Source of the DNA: Streptomyces antimycoticus
Lineage (GTDB): Bacteria > Actinomycetota > Actinomycetes > Streptomycetales > Streptomycetaceae
Direction: 5' to 3'
NCBI RefSeq assembly: GCF_005405925.1
Contig: NZ_BJHV01000001.1
Location: 6,572,001 to 6,636,000 of the forward strand
DNA: 64,000 nucleotides
Shown: in pieces, positions 1 to 8,915 of the stretch
Position numbering within the stretch: position 1 is the stretch's first letter
Layout of the letters: each line of letters begins with the position of its first letter
Translations under genes and position numbers: made by a program
The notes under the pieces: generated by a model
The model's input: only the letters and a program-made list of their open reading frames with translations
The model's database searches: none
Told to the model about the DNA's origin: nothing

Positions 1-1091
1 TTCCCGAGCGGGAAGCGCGTGCCCGGTCCGGCTTCGTAGAAGTCGTTCAGACCGAGCGTCTTCTGCCACTGTGTGGGGTTGGTCCGCAGGGGGTTGACCC
101 CGACGAAGAACGTGCTGTTGTGGACCATGTAGTTGCGGCCCAGCAGTCCTGACGAGTTGGCGAGACCCTGAGGGTGCGCGGCGTCGGCCGAACGGAGCAG
201 CAGCGCGGCCGAGTTGACGGCACCTCCGGCGAGGGCGAATGTCTTGGCGTTGATACGGATGATCCGGCCCGCGTGCCGGGCCTCGGCGGCGACGACCTTC
301 CGGCCGTCGGGCGAGGTGATCAGGCGGGTGATCTCCGCACCCGTGAGGATCTTCACGCCGTCGCGCAGCGCGGGCAGGAGGAGCCGGTTCTCGGCGTCCG
401 ACTTCATGCCCGTCTCGTCCGGACAGCCGTCGGCGGTCGTCACGGCGGCGCGGTCGGCCTGCGTGCTGATGTTCAGGGCGTTCGGCGTGTGGAACGGGTG
501 CAGGCCCTGCCGCCGCAGTGACCGGGAGAACCGCTCGATCTCCGGTTCGTGCCGCAGCGCCGGGTACGGGTAGGGCTTGGAGCGGGGCGGCTCGGTCGGG
601 TCCTCGCCGGTCTGCCCATGCACCTGGAGCAGCTGCTCCATGGCGGTGTAGAAGGGCTCCAGGTCGTCGTAGGCGAAGGGCCAGGCGCGCGAGACACCCT
701 CGTGGTGTTCCACCTCGGTGAAGTCGCTGCGCCGGAAACGGGGCAGCATGGCGCCGTAGAAACGGGTGTTTCCACCCACCCAGTAATAGACACCCGGCGC
801 GAACGGCTTGCCGCTGCTGCCGTCGTACCAATAGCCGGCGTTCTTGTACCGGCCCTTGATATACATCTCGGCCGGCTGCGAGTTCTCGGGTTCACGTGGA
901 AGGAAGTGGCCCCGTTCCACGACGAGTACGTCGAGACCGGAGTCCTTCAGTGCCCAGGCCAGCGAGGACCCGCCCATGCCGGAGCCGATGATCAGGACAT
1001 CGCTGCTGATCTCTTCGACGGTACCGGCTGAGACAAGGGCATCGGGTCGAAGCTCCGGGGGTGTGTAATCCAGACGGACCGGGTGGGACAT
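1..1091 (-). CDS. GMC family oxidoreductase, C-terminus cut by window edge
   Basis: FAD-dependent glucose-methanol-choline type oxidoreductase. The frame reads without a stop from an ATG at 1091 to the window edge, giving about 363 residues. The dinucleotide-binding loop GSGMGGS sits at residues 36-42, followed by VLVVERG at the end of the second beta strand. The GSGMGGS form resembles the branch of larger alcohol or sugar dehydrogenases and cholesterol-oxidase-like GMC enzymes rather than classic choline dehydrogenases. A GAGGGG ribosome site lies about 10 bases before the start. It is divergent from a second GMC gene, with 197 bases between. The C-terminal substrate domain and catalytic His lie outside the window, so the substrate is unknown. 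Confidence 0.85.
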   Translation of the reverse strand, partial: MSHPVRLDYTPPELRPDALVSAGTVEEISSDVLIIGSGMGGSSLAWALKDSGLDVLVVERGHFLPREPENSQPAEMYIKGRYKNAGYWYDGSSGKPFAPGVYYWVGGNTRFYGAMLPRFRRSDFTEVEHHEGVSRAWPFAYDDLEPFYTAMEQLLQVHGQTGEDPTEPPRSKPYPYPALRHEPEIERFSRSLRRQGLHPFHTPNALNISTQADRAAVTTADGCPDETGMKSDAENRLLLPALRDGVKILTGAEITRLITSPDGRKVVAAEARHAGRIIRINAKTFALAGGAVNSAALLLRSADAAHPQGLANSSGLLGRNYMVHNSTFFVGVNPLRTNPTQWQKTLGLNDFYEAGPGTRFPLG

Positions 1092-1288
1092 GAGTGGGGA
1101 TCCCCTCTTTGCCGCGATAGTTCGAAGAGAGCCTAAGCAGCGGCATGGATGCAGCACACGCACGAAATGGGTAATGACTGCCGCTTTAATTGCTCACCTC
1201 GTGCATGGGCCGCGCATGCCCGGCGTCCCTAGCCTCTCCGGGAACCACAACGCGCCGATCAGGGCGACCGAAGTTCCACGGAGGCGAA

Positions 1289-2867
1289 ATGGACAGGGAA
1301 TCGTACGACTACGTCGTCGTCGGGGCCGGCTCGGCCGGCTGCGCGCTGGCGGCCCGGCTGTCCGAGGATCCGGGGGTCACGGTCGCACTGATCGAAGCGG
1401 GGCCGCCGGCCCGGGGCCGCCTCTTCGAGGTACCCGCGCTGTTCTCGCAGCAGCTCAAGACGGCGTACGACTGGGACTTCGAGACCGAACCCGAGCCACG
1501 ACTCGGCGGGCGCCGCGCCTACCTGCCCCGCGGCCGGGTGATCGGCGGCACCAGCTCGATGAACACGATGCTGTACGTCCGCGGGCACCGCTACGACTAC
1601 GACACCTGGGAGCGGCTCGGCAACCCGGGCTGGGGGTACGACGACGTTCTGCCCTTCTTCAAGAAGTCCGAGGACAACGAGCGAGGAGCCGACGACTTCC
1701 ACGGCGTCGGCGGCCCCCTCACCGTCAGCGACCCCCGCTCCGTACACCCGCTGCTGACGGCGTGGGTCGAGGCGGCTCAGGACGCGGGGTACAAGCACAA
1801 CTCGGACTTCAACGGAGCCGAGCAGGAGGGCGTGGGCTACCACCAGGTCACCCAGCGCAACGGCCTGCGGTGCAGCAGCGCGATCGCGTTCCTGGAGCCG
1901 GCCGCGGGGCGTCCGAACCTCACCGTCCTCCCCTCGACGACCGCTCTGCGCCTGAGCCTCGACGGCTCGCGGGCCGTGGGCCTGGAGGTCGACCACCTCG
2001 GAACCGTCCGGACGATCCCTGTCGACCGTGAGGTCGTGCTGTCCCTCGGCGCCTACAACTCGCCCCACCTGCTCCTGCAGTCCGGTGTCGGGCCGGCCGA
2101 CGAACTGACCGCGGGAGGGATCACCCCCTGCACGACCTGCCTGATGTCGGCAGGAACATGCAGGACCACACCGGGTGTTTCATCAGCTTCTTCAGCGACA
2201 CCGAGCCGCTCCTGGGACCGGACACCTCCGCGGCGGAGCGGCTCCTTCGCGAGCAGGCCACCGGCCCGATGGCCTGGAACGAGACCGGCGGCTTCTTCAG
2301 CTCCGGCGACGACGTCCCCGCCCCGGACATCCAGGTCCACGCAGCGCTCGGCATCGTCCGTGACGAGGGTCTCGCCGCGCCGCTCGAACCGGGAATGTCG
2401 TTCGGGCCCTACGTCGCACGGCCCGCGAGCCGCGGCTCGGTGCGGCTGCGGCACTCCCACCCCTACGCCAAGCCGCGCATCTTCCACAACTACCTCGACG
2501 ACCCCGACGACCGCCGACGGCTGCGCGAGGGTGTCCGGCTGTGCATGCGCATCGCCCGTGAGCAGCGGCTGACGTCCTTGCTGCAGTCGGACCTGCGCGG
2601 GGCCGCCGATGCCGGACTGGCCCCGCGGTCGGACAGCGACCAGGACATCGACGAGTTCATCCGCACGCAGTCGTTCTCCTTCTACCACCCGTCGGGCACC
2701 TGCATGATGGGCAAGGTCGTCGACCACGAACTCCGCGTGCGCGGGCTGGAGAACGTCCGCGTGGCGGACACGTCGATCATGCCGACCCTCGTCACCGGGA
2801 ACACCAACGCCCCGCGATCATGATCGGGGAGAGGGCCGCCTCGTTCATCCGGACGTCGGCGGGCTGA
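1289..2867 (+). CDS. GMC oxidoreductase (choline dehydrogenase-like), two frameshifts
   Basis: FAD-dependent alcohol dehydrogenase of the choline dehydrogenase type. The ATG at 1289 follows GGAGGCGA. GAGSAG lies at residues 12-17 and the GMC signature RGRVIGGTSSMN at about 81-92. The frame breaks at a C5 run (2124-2128). Adding one C gives the expected LHDLPDVGRNMQDH continuation, read in the frame starting near 2129. The second part carries FYHPSGTCMMG with the catalytic His. A second lost C in the run at 2810-2813 separates TGNTNAP from the expected AIMIGERAA tail, which ends at TGA 2865-2867. With both bases restored the protein is about 526 residues, normal for the family. Both breaks are in C runs, so sequencing error is likelier than decay. 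Confidence 0.8.
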
Positions 2868-2883
2868 CGCCCGGGGCGCGGGG

Positions 2884-3615
2884 TCACACGGTCCGGACGA
2901 CGGTGCCGCCGGCTTCGAGCGCGGTGACTTCCTCGGCGGCCGCGGTGGTGTCCGTGACGAGGGTGTGCACGAGGGCGGCGGGGCCGACGTGGGCGTAGGC
3001 GGTGTGGCCGAGTTTGCTGCCGTCGGCGGCGGCGATGACGCGGCGGGCGGAGGCGATGCCCGCCTTCTTCACCGCGGCGTCGTCGAGGTCGTAGGCGGTC
3101 AGGCCGTCGGCCGCGGTCAGCCCGCAGCAGCCGATGACCGCGGTATCGAAGCGCAGGGCGGCCAGGGAGGCGAGGGTGAGGGGCCCGGTGAGGGCTCCCT
3201 CGGCGGCGCGGGGCTGTCCGCCGGGCACGACCAGGGTGGCGGGGTCGGGTGTCTCGGCGAGCAGGTGGATGGCCTGCAGGGACAGGGGCATCACGGTGAC
3301 GGGCCGTTCGCGCAGGAGGCGGGCGACCTCCAGGCAGGTGGTGCCGCTGTCCAGCAGGACGCTCTCGCCGTCCACGAGGAGTGCGCAGATCTCGGCGGCG
3401 ATGCGGCGTTTGGCCTCGACCGCCTCGTGGGCGCGCAGCGCGAAGGGGGGCCCCTCGCCCCGGAGCAGCAGGGTGCGGGCCCCGCCGCGGACGCGTTCGA
3501 GGACGCCCTGGGCGGCGAGGGTGTCGAGGTCGCGCCGGATGGTCATCTCGGAGGCGCCGGTCAGCTCGGCCAGTTCCTGGACCGTGGCCCTTCCGGAGTC
3601 CCTGACGACCTTCAT
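2884..3615 (-). CDS. DeoR family transcriptional regulator, 5' end probably lost
   Basis: Repressor of the DeoR/GlpR type, which usually senses a phosphorylated sugar. An N-terminal winged helix (TVQELAELTGASEMTIRRDL, ending in ERVRGGA) is followed by a DeoRC sensor domain with the LDSGTT phosphate-binding motif, DTAVIGCCGL and a KKAGI segment. The only in-frame ATG near the helix is at 3615, and it gives a protein that lacks about 10-15 residues seen before the first helix in relatives. No ribosome site precedes it. Upstream sequence at once becomes the coding strand of an MFS transporter, also lacking its N-terminus. This points to a deletion that joined two divergent genes. It may be inactive or expressed from a new promoter. 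Confidence 0.75.
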   Translation of the reverse strand: MKVVRDSGRATVQELAELTGASEMTIRRDLDTLAAQGVLERVRGGARTLLLRGEGPPFALRAHEAVEAKRRIAAEICALLVDGESVLLDSGTTCLEVARLLRERPVTVMPLSLQAIHLLAETPDPATLVVPGGQPRAAEGALTGPLTLASLAALRFDTAVIGCCGLTAADGLTAYDLDDAAVKKAGIASARRVIAAADGSKLGHTAYAHVGPAALVHTLVTDTTAAAEEVTALEAGGTVVRTV

Positions 3616-4477
3616 GAACGCCCACGCCGTGCACGTGGAGAAGGCGTACGGCCGCCCCGTCATGTCCGGCTTCCACGCCACGTTCTCCGTCGGCGGTGTC
3701 CTCGCCGCGCTCGCCGGAGCGGGCACGGCGAGCGCCGGCCTGAACCCGGCCGTGGCCATGGCCACGACGGGAGCGGTGGGCATCGTGATCGCCCTGGTCG
3801 CGGCACGTGACCTGCTGCCTGCCGCTCCCGACGTCGAGAGCGCGGGCTTCGCGGAGGAGGCCGGGACGTCACCGCCCGCCGAGGGCGTAGGCAGCACGGG
3901 CCGGGTCTGGCTGCTGGCCGTCCTGGCGCTGATGGTGATGCTGTGCGAGGGCGCCGCCAACGACTGGAGCGCCCTGCACCTGAAGGACGTCATGGGTGCG
4001 TCCGCCGGTGCGGCGGCCTTCGCGTACGGCACCTTCGCCGCGGCCATGACCGTCGGCCGACTGCTCGCCGACCGCGTCGCCGCCCGGTTCGGTTCCCTGG
4101 CGGTCCTGCGTCATGGCGCGGCCGTGGCCGCCGTCGGCATCACCCTCGTGGCCCTGGGCCCGTGGATGTGGGCGGTGTTCACCGGCTGGACGCTGTTCGG
4201 GCTGGGTCTGTCCGGCTGCGTCCCACAGCTGTTCAGCGCGGCCGGCCACGCCGATCCCTCCGCCGCCGGGGCCAACGTCTCCCGCGTCGCCGGACTCGGC
4301 TACGTCGGCATGCTCGCCGGCCCGGCCGTGATCGGCTGGCTGACCCACGTCGTCGCCCTCAACCACGCCTTCGTCCTGTTGACCCTGCTGTGCGCGACCA
4401 CCGCCGTGGGTGCCGGCGTCCTGCACACCGGACCCGACCGCGCCCGCCGCCCCGAGATGGCGGCCGGCAGCCACTGA
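3614..4477 (+). pseudogene. MFS transporter lacking its N-terminal third
   Basis: C-terminal two thirds of a major facilitator transporter, about 287 residues. Homology begins at the MNAHAVHVE segment, which in intact relatives follows about 110-120 residues and four membrane helices. From there about eight hydrophobic segments can be read, including the interdomain loop (DVESAGFAEEAG region) and the repeated gate motif GRLLADRVAARFG. The ATG at 3614 is an internal Met in relatives and has no ribosome site. It overlaps the start of the DeoR gene by two bases on the other strand. Codon use is normal, so the loss appears recent. A strong hairpin follows the stop. Transport activity is unlikely. 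Confidence 0.75.
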
Positions 4478-4480
4478 CCG

Positions 4481-4518
4481 CTTGTGCGGCACGGTCCCTG
4501 ACAACCGTGCCGCACAAG
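4481..4518 (+). terminator. Perfect 15-bp hairpin after the MFS remnant
   Basis: Arms 4481-4495 (CTTGTGCGGCACGGT) and 4504-4518 are exact reverse complements, with an 8-base loop. The hairpin starts four bases after the MFS stop. There is no U tract, as is common for streptomycete terminators. Confidence 0.75.
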
Positions 4519-4579
4519 CTCTCCTCTCCCGGTCACCAGGGCCGGGAGCAACGCCCTCAGCCGACCTAAGGAGCCCCAG

Positions 4580-5566
4580 ATGTCCGAGTCACCCGCACCC
4601 CCCGTCCGCGGCCCTGTCGGTGTGATGCTGCCGCTCGATCTCCCCGTCGGCGAGGTGCTGCCCTATGTCCGGCGCGCCGAGGAGCTGGGGTTCGACCAGG
4701 TCTGGGTGGTGGAGGACCTCGGCTGGCGCGGCGGTGTCGCCCAGGCCGCCACCGTCCTGGCCGCCACCAAGAACCTCACCGTCGGGATCGGGATCATGCC
4801 CGCCGGCGCCCGCAACGTGGCCTTCGCCGCGATGGAACTGGCCACCCTCGCCCAGCTCCACCCCGGCCGGCTCATCGCGGGGATCGGCCACGGCATGCCC
4901 GGCTGGATGCGCCAGGTCGGGTCCTGGCCCGAAAGCCCTCTGACGCTGATCAAGGAGTACGCGAGGGCGCTGCGCCTGCTCATCGCAGGTGAGCCCGGTC
5001 CCGAGAACGGCCGGTACGTCCGCTGCGAAGGCGTGGTCCTCACCGAGATCCCGGACATCGTCCCCCCGGTGATCCTTGGTGTCCGCGGCCCCAAGTCGCA
5101 GGCAGTCGCGGGCGAGGTCGCCGACGGGCTCCTGCTGGCCGAGCCCGCCGCACCCGCGTACATCACCGCCTCCCTGCGCAACCTGGGCGCCTCCGCGAAC
5201 CCTCGGGAGACCGTCGTCTACGACGCCGCAGCCGTGGACGACGACGAGGAAGCCGCCCTGAGCCGTGTCCGCGCCGCCCTGGAGTCGGTCGGCGAGCCGC
5301 AGTGGGCCGCGCACATCGACCCCCTGCCCTTCGCCGAGGAACTGCACGCACACCGCGCCGCCAGCCCCGACGCCCGGCACTTCGCCCGGACGATGCCCGC
5401 CGACTGGGTCCGTCAGCTGAGCATCGCCGGCACCCCCGCCCAAGCCCGCGCGGCGATCGACGCCCGCCACGCCGCCGGGGCGACCAGCGTCGTGCTCGCC
5501 CCGGCGGGCCCCGACGCCCTGGCCGCCCTCGACTCCCTCGCCCGCGCACTGCCCGACCGGCACTGA
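4580..5566 (+). CDS. LLM class flavin-dependent oxidoreductase
   Basis: Luciferase-like monooxygenase or F420-dependent enzyme, 328 residues, within the normal range. The TIM-barrel start reads GVMLPLDLPVGEVLPYVRRAEELGFDQVW, here only paraphrased in part. A GIGIMPAGARN strand and a GIGHGMPGWM loop follow, as in N5,N10-methylene-tetrahydromethanopterin reductase-like proteins. The ATG at 4580 has AAGGAG at 4568-4573. It lies downstream of the MFS terminator and 36 bases before a truncated HAD gene, so the two may once have been co-transcribed. The choice between FMN and F420 as cofactor cannot be made from the sequence. Confidence 0.85.
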   Translation: MSESPAPPVRGPVGVMLPLDLPVGEVLPYVRRAEELGFDQVWVVEDLGWRGGVAQAATVLAATKNLTVGIGIMPAGARNVAFAAMELATLAQLHPGRLIAGIGHGMPGWMRQVGSWPESPLTLIKEYARALRLLIAGEPGPENGRYVRCEGVVLTEIPDIVPPVILGVRGPKSQAVAGEVADGLLLAEPAAPAYITASLRNLGASANPRETVVYDAAAVDDDEEAALSRVRAALESVGEPQWAAHIDPLPFAEELHAHRAASPDARHFARTMPADWVRQLSIAGTPAQARAAIDARHAAGATSVVLAPAGPDALAALDSLARALPDRH

Positions 5567-5601
5567 ACTCGACGCCCCGAGACCCAAGGGAACCGACCCG
5601 C

Positions 5602-5859
5602 ATGACCACCGACCGCCGCCGCATCGTGCTCTTCGACCTCTTCGGGGTCATCGCCCGCCACCAACGCCCGGGCGCCCTGGAGAAGATGGCCGCCCGCTGC
5701 CACACCTCCGCCGACGCCTTCACCACGGCCTACTGGACCCACCGCCCGCCCTACGACGCCGGCCGGCACACCGCATCCGCGTACTGGACCGACGTACTGC
5801 ACGCGCTGTCCCGCGACCTGGCCCCGCTCAATAGCAGTGCTGCCCGGGCCGCTGCATGA
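5602..5859 (+). pseudogene. HAD hydrolase N-terminal fragment
   Basis: The first 75 or so residues of a haloacid dehalogenase-like hydrolase. The nucleophile motif is LFDLFGVIA (normally DxDG or DLFG-type), followed by the start of the cap domain (AFTTAYWTHRPPYDAGRHTA). The ATG at 5602 follows AAGGGA. Homology ends near 5828 (LAPLN), and the next bases belong to a transposase fragment, so the remaining two thirds including the catalytic Lys and second Asp pair are missing. It was probably cut by an insertion sequence followed by deletion. Confidence 0.7.
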
Positions 5860-6100
5860 GATCCAGACGCAAATCCGGCTCGACCAGCAGACCGAGCAAG
5901 GGCAACACAGCTACGCGATCCGCGTCGGCATCGAGGCCACCCTCTCGCAGAACGTCCGGGCCCACGGGCTGCGACGTTCCCGTTACCGGGGCCTGGCCCG
6001 CGGTCACGTCCAGCACGTCCTCACCGCGATGGCCCGCAAAGTCGCTCGCGTCGCCGACTGGATATCTGTGCTCATCATCAACCGCCCCCTTGAACAGTGA
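5831..6100 (+). mobile_element. Transposase C-terminal fragment (IS1182-like DDE type)
   Basis: About 88 codons in frame to a TGA at 6098-6100. The piece contains GIEATLSQNVRAHGLRRSRY, then RGLARGHVQHVLTAMA and a final ADWI. This pattern is typical of the last third of streptomycete IS1182-type DDE transposases, where the last catalytic Glu lies in GIEAT. The start of the transposase and the left end of the element are missing. The element abuts the HAD fragment at about 5830. No clear terminal inverted repeat or target duplication was found in the 260 bases downstream. Confidence 0.7.
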
Positions 6101-6363
6101 CCATGAGAGCCGTGCGCCCTCGCCCCTGACAGGCGGTGGGGCCGGTGGGGTGATCCAGCGATTCCATGCTTGTTGCTGGATCGGTGCTGGATGGTCCGGC
6201 CGGATTTGCCGTTTCCGCAGGTGACTTGGTGTTCCGACGTTCCGCTTCAACGTGTGAACTCCCCCGCGCCGCTGACCTGGGGGCGACCCCGGGGGCTTCG
6301 GCACGTCAGCCGCCGCGTCCGGTGGGATACAGCCGGCCGGATCGATGAATAAAATCGGCTCTC

Positions 6364-6738
6364 ATGTCGAACGCTGACGAACTACTCGTTGACGTGGCCG
6401 CCATGGTGGAGTCCGAGCAGAGCAATCAGATGTCGCTGACCGTGGTCACCGGCGGCGCTGTCATCACCGGACGGTTGGCTCCCGAAGCCGTGTGGAGGCG
6501 GCGTGTGTCGGAGATCCTGAGGGACTCGGACCGCCTCCGCCCCTTCGCCGGTGTCTTCACCGCCGACGAGACGCAGGACCGGCCCGGCCGCGGTGGGCCG
6601 CCCACCCATCTGCATTTTCACGTGGCCCGAATCCTGCAAGGAAGCATGGGGATCCCCGAGACGGGCGGGATGTACCGCGTCGCGATCAAGGACGTCAGCG
6701 GTTGGACCGTTGGCGACTTCAGCTACTCCGACTCATGA
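6364..6738 (+). CDS. Conserved hypothetical protein, possibly GvpU-like
   Basis: A 124-residue soluble protein starting at ATG 6364. Its middle reads TVVTGGAVITGRLAPEAVW, then a variable stretch, then THLHFHVARIL and GMYRVAIKDVSGWTVGDF. The pattern of a short beta-rich domain with a GGxxITGxL turn faintly resembles gas vesicle accessory protein GvpU, but no other gas vesicle genes are present, so this is a weak suggestion. There is no clear ribosome site (GGCTCTC precedes the start). It lies alone between the transposase fragment and the convergent carotenoid operon, separated from the latter by a perfect palindrome. Confidence 0.6.
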   Translation: MSNADELLVDVAAMVESEQSNQMSLTVVTGGAVITGRLAPEAVWRRRVSEILRDSDRLRPFAGVFTADETQDRPGRGGPPTHLHFHVARILQGSMGIPETGGMYRVAIKDVSGWTVGDFSYSDS

Positions 6739-6801
6739 GTCACGGACCTCTGGTCGGCCCTGGAGGCGCTGTCCTGCCGACCGGACACTGAATGCGGTGA
6801 G

Positions 6802-6829
6802 GGCTCGACCGGCGCGCGCCGGTCGAGCC
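6802..6829. terminator. Perfect 28-bp palindrome between convergent genes
   Basis: GGCTCGACCGGCGC is followed immediately by its exact reverse complement. The palindrome sits between the stop of the small hypothetical gene (6738) and the stop of the Rieske gene (6877, minus strand), so it is placed to act as a bidirectional terminator. Confidence 0.7.
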
Positions 6830-6876
6830 GGTGACCGTCGGGTGGAGAACGGGCTCGGGAACGCCTCGCGCTCCGC

Positions 6877-7887
6877 TCAGCCCGGGAAGCGGCCCGTCGA
6901 CCGCAGCTGCCAGCGCCGCTCGGCGTAGGCCAGGTCGTCCCGCCACAGCCGTCCGGCCACGGCGCGCACCAGGGGACGCAGCAGTGGCGCGGCCCGGCGG
7001 GCGGCGGCGAAGCCCGGACGGTCCGAGGCGGTCACCACCGCCTCGATGACGGCGGTGCGCGGGCGGCCGCACTCGTCCGCGCCGAGCGGGGTGGCGTGGG
7101 TCTCCACGACGGAGCCCGCGCCCTCGCCCTCGGTGATGCGCATGACAACGGTGCGGGGTTCGGGCGCCGTGAAGACGGCACGGACCGGCACGACCAGCCG
7201 GCCCGCCACCTTGAACGACACGTCGACGGTAAGGCCGTCCGCGCCGCCGTCCGCCGCGCAGGCCGGCCCGCCGGGCGCGTCCACCACCGTCAGGTCGACG
7301 AACGAGTAGGGGTGGAACCACGCCCCGTGCCATGGATCGAGCCGGTTGGCGAGCACGTCCTCGGGCTCACAGACACCCACCCCGGTGTAGACGGCCGTCA
7401 GGGCACGGGTGGGCTCGGGCCGTCGCGGTACGACGGGTGCGTCCAGCGGCTCCTCCCCGCCCACCGTGTCCAGCCGCACCCACACCAGCACCCCGTCGTC
7501 GTGCACCGGCAACGGCGACCAGCCCGCGTACGGGCTGCCGTCCAGGGCGAGTCCGTGCCAGTGGCACACCAGCGTGCCGCAGCGCACCGGGCTGTCCCGC
7601 AGCGGCGCCCCCAGGTGCGGGCAGATCCCCGGTCCGCCGACGAGGCGCCCGCCGGGGCCGCGCCAGACCACGACCTCCTGACCCGCCACGGTCCGCGACG
7701 CCGGCTTGGCGTCCCCCCGCAGGGCTCGGGAGGCGCCGAGGACGTACCAGTTTCCGGACGGGCGGGCCTGCGCCCGCTTCAGTGCCCCGGCGATCACCGT
7801 CGGCCGAGCCTCGCGCCAGGTGGGCCGCTGACGCTCCCAGGGCACGGCGTGATGACGCAGCGACAGCGGCAGGCGACGGCGGTTCAC
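6877..7887 (-). CDS. crtV: Rieske [2Fe-2S] protein (DUF5914 type) of the carotenoid cluster
   Basis: A 336-residue protein with an N-terminal Rieske domain. CPH at residues 89-91 and CHWH at 108-111 form the two ligand boxes. The C-terminal half resembles the DUF5914 proteins found in streptomycete crt clusters. It starts at GTG 7887, which overlaps the crtB stop as GTGA, so translation is coupled. Its position as fourth gene after crtE-crtI-crtB matches the gene called crtV in Streptomyces, and the symbol is given on position. It could be an oxygenase-like tailoring enzyme, but its reaction is not established and no non-haem iron facial triad was identified with confidence. Confidence 0.8.
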   Translation of the reverse strand: MNRRRLPLSLRHHAVPWERQRPTWREARPTVIAGALKRAQARPSGNWYVLGASRALRGDAKPASRTVAGQEVVVWRGPGGRLVGGPGICPHLGAPLRDSPVRCGTLVCHWHGLALDGSPYAGWSPLPVHDDGVLVWVRLDTVGGEEPLDAPVVPRRPEPTRALTAVYTGVGVCEPEDVLANRLDPWHGAWFHPYSFVDLTVVDAPGGPACAADGGADGLTVDVSFKVAGRLVVPVRAVFTAPEPRTVVMRITEGEGAGSVVETHATPLGADECGRPRTAVIEAVVTASDRPGFAAARRAAPLLRPLVRAVAGRLWRDDLAYAERRWQLRSTGRFPG

Positions 7888-8915
7888 GCGACTTCCTCGG
7901 CGGAGCAAACGGCCATCGCCGGCGAGGACGCGGCCGCGGGCAGGGGGCGGGCGCAAGCGGGCGGCCGGTCTCCGGGACCGGTCCGCGCACGCAGCCGGGC
8001 CGCCGCCACCCGGGCCAGCCCGTCGACGGCGACCACCGCCCTGTGCCGCCGCTGCACCGCCGACCGCCGGTGCAGCACGGTGTAGCCGTCGCGGGCGACG
8101 GTGTCCAGGATGCCGCCGTACAGGACGGCCGCAGTGCGGATACAGGGCCGCGCCACCGGGTCGAGCAGATCGATGCCGGGCACCGCCGTCCGGTACACGC
8201 CGCGGGTCAGCGCCTCGAACTCTTTGAGCGCGGCGGTGATCCGGCGGTCCGGATGGCCCGTCGCGCGGCTGCGGACCAGCAGCTCCCGGTCCACGCCGTG
8301 ACCGGCGAGCAGGTCGGCGGGCAGGTAGACGCGCCCACGGTCCAGGTCCTCGCCGACATCCCGCAGGAAGTTGCTCAGCTGGAAGGCGACGCCGAGCGCC
8401 GCGGCGTACGGCGCGGCCTCCTCCCGCGGCACCACCGTGCCCAGCACCGGCAGCATTTCGAGCCCGATCACCGCGGCCGAGCCGTGCATATAGGCGCGCA
8501 GATCGGCGTAGGTGGGGTAGGCCGTCACGACCAGGTCGGAGCGCATCGCGGTCATGAAGTCCCGGAAGTGGGCGTGGTCGATGGCGTAACGGTGTGCGGT
8601 GTCGGCGAGCGCGCGCACCACGGGCTCGCCGCTGCCGCCCCGCCGCAACCCCTCCTCCAACTCGCCCTGGAGCCGGCTCAGCGCCCGCACCCGCACATCC
8701 GGTCCGGCGCCGGGGTCGAGGGAGTCGACGATGTCGTCGGCCCAGCGGGCGAAGCCGTACAGGGCGTGCACGGCGGGCCGGCGCTCGACGGGCAGCAGCC
8801 GGGTGGCGAGGAAGTAGGTCTTGCCGTGCCGGGCGTTGAGGGCGCGGCAGTGGCGGTAGGCCGCACGCAGCGCCGGATCGGTGATACCCGCCGCGTCGAG
8901 CTCTCGATCGGTCAT
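7884..8915 (-). CDS. crtB: Phytoene synthase
   Basis: Joins two geranylgeranyl diphosphates head to head to give 15-cis-phytoene via prephytoene diphosphate. It has 343 residues. The first Asp-rich motif DDIVD is at residues 60-64, and the second region reads [26 protein letters not shown] upstream is also typical. The ATG at 8915 overlaps the crtI stop (ATGA), and its own stop overlaps the next start (GTGA). The C-terminal 40 residues are Pro/Ala-rich and not part of the fold. No missing key residue was seen. Confidence 0.95.
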   Translation of the reverse strand: MTDRELDAAGITDPALRAAYRHCRALNARHGKTYFLATRLLPVERRPAVHALYGFARWADDIVDSLDPGAGPDVRVRALSRLQGELEEGLRRGGSGEPVVRALADTAHRYAIDHAHFRDFMTAMRSDLVVTAYPTYADLRAYMHGSAAVIGLEMLPVLGTVVPREEAAPYAAALGVAFQLSNFLRDVGEDLDRGRVYLPADLLAGHGVDRELLVRSRATGHPDRRITAALKEFEALTRGVYRTAVPGIDLLDPVARPCIRTAAVLYGGILDTVARDGYTVLHRRSAVQRRHRAVVAVDGLARVAAARLRARTGPGDRPPACARPLPAAASSPAMAVCSAEEVA

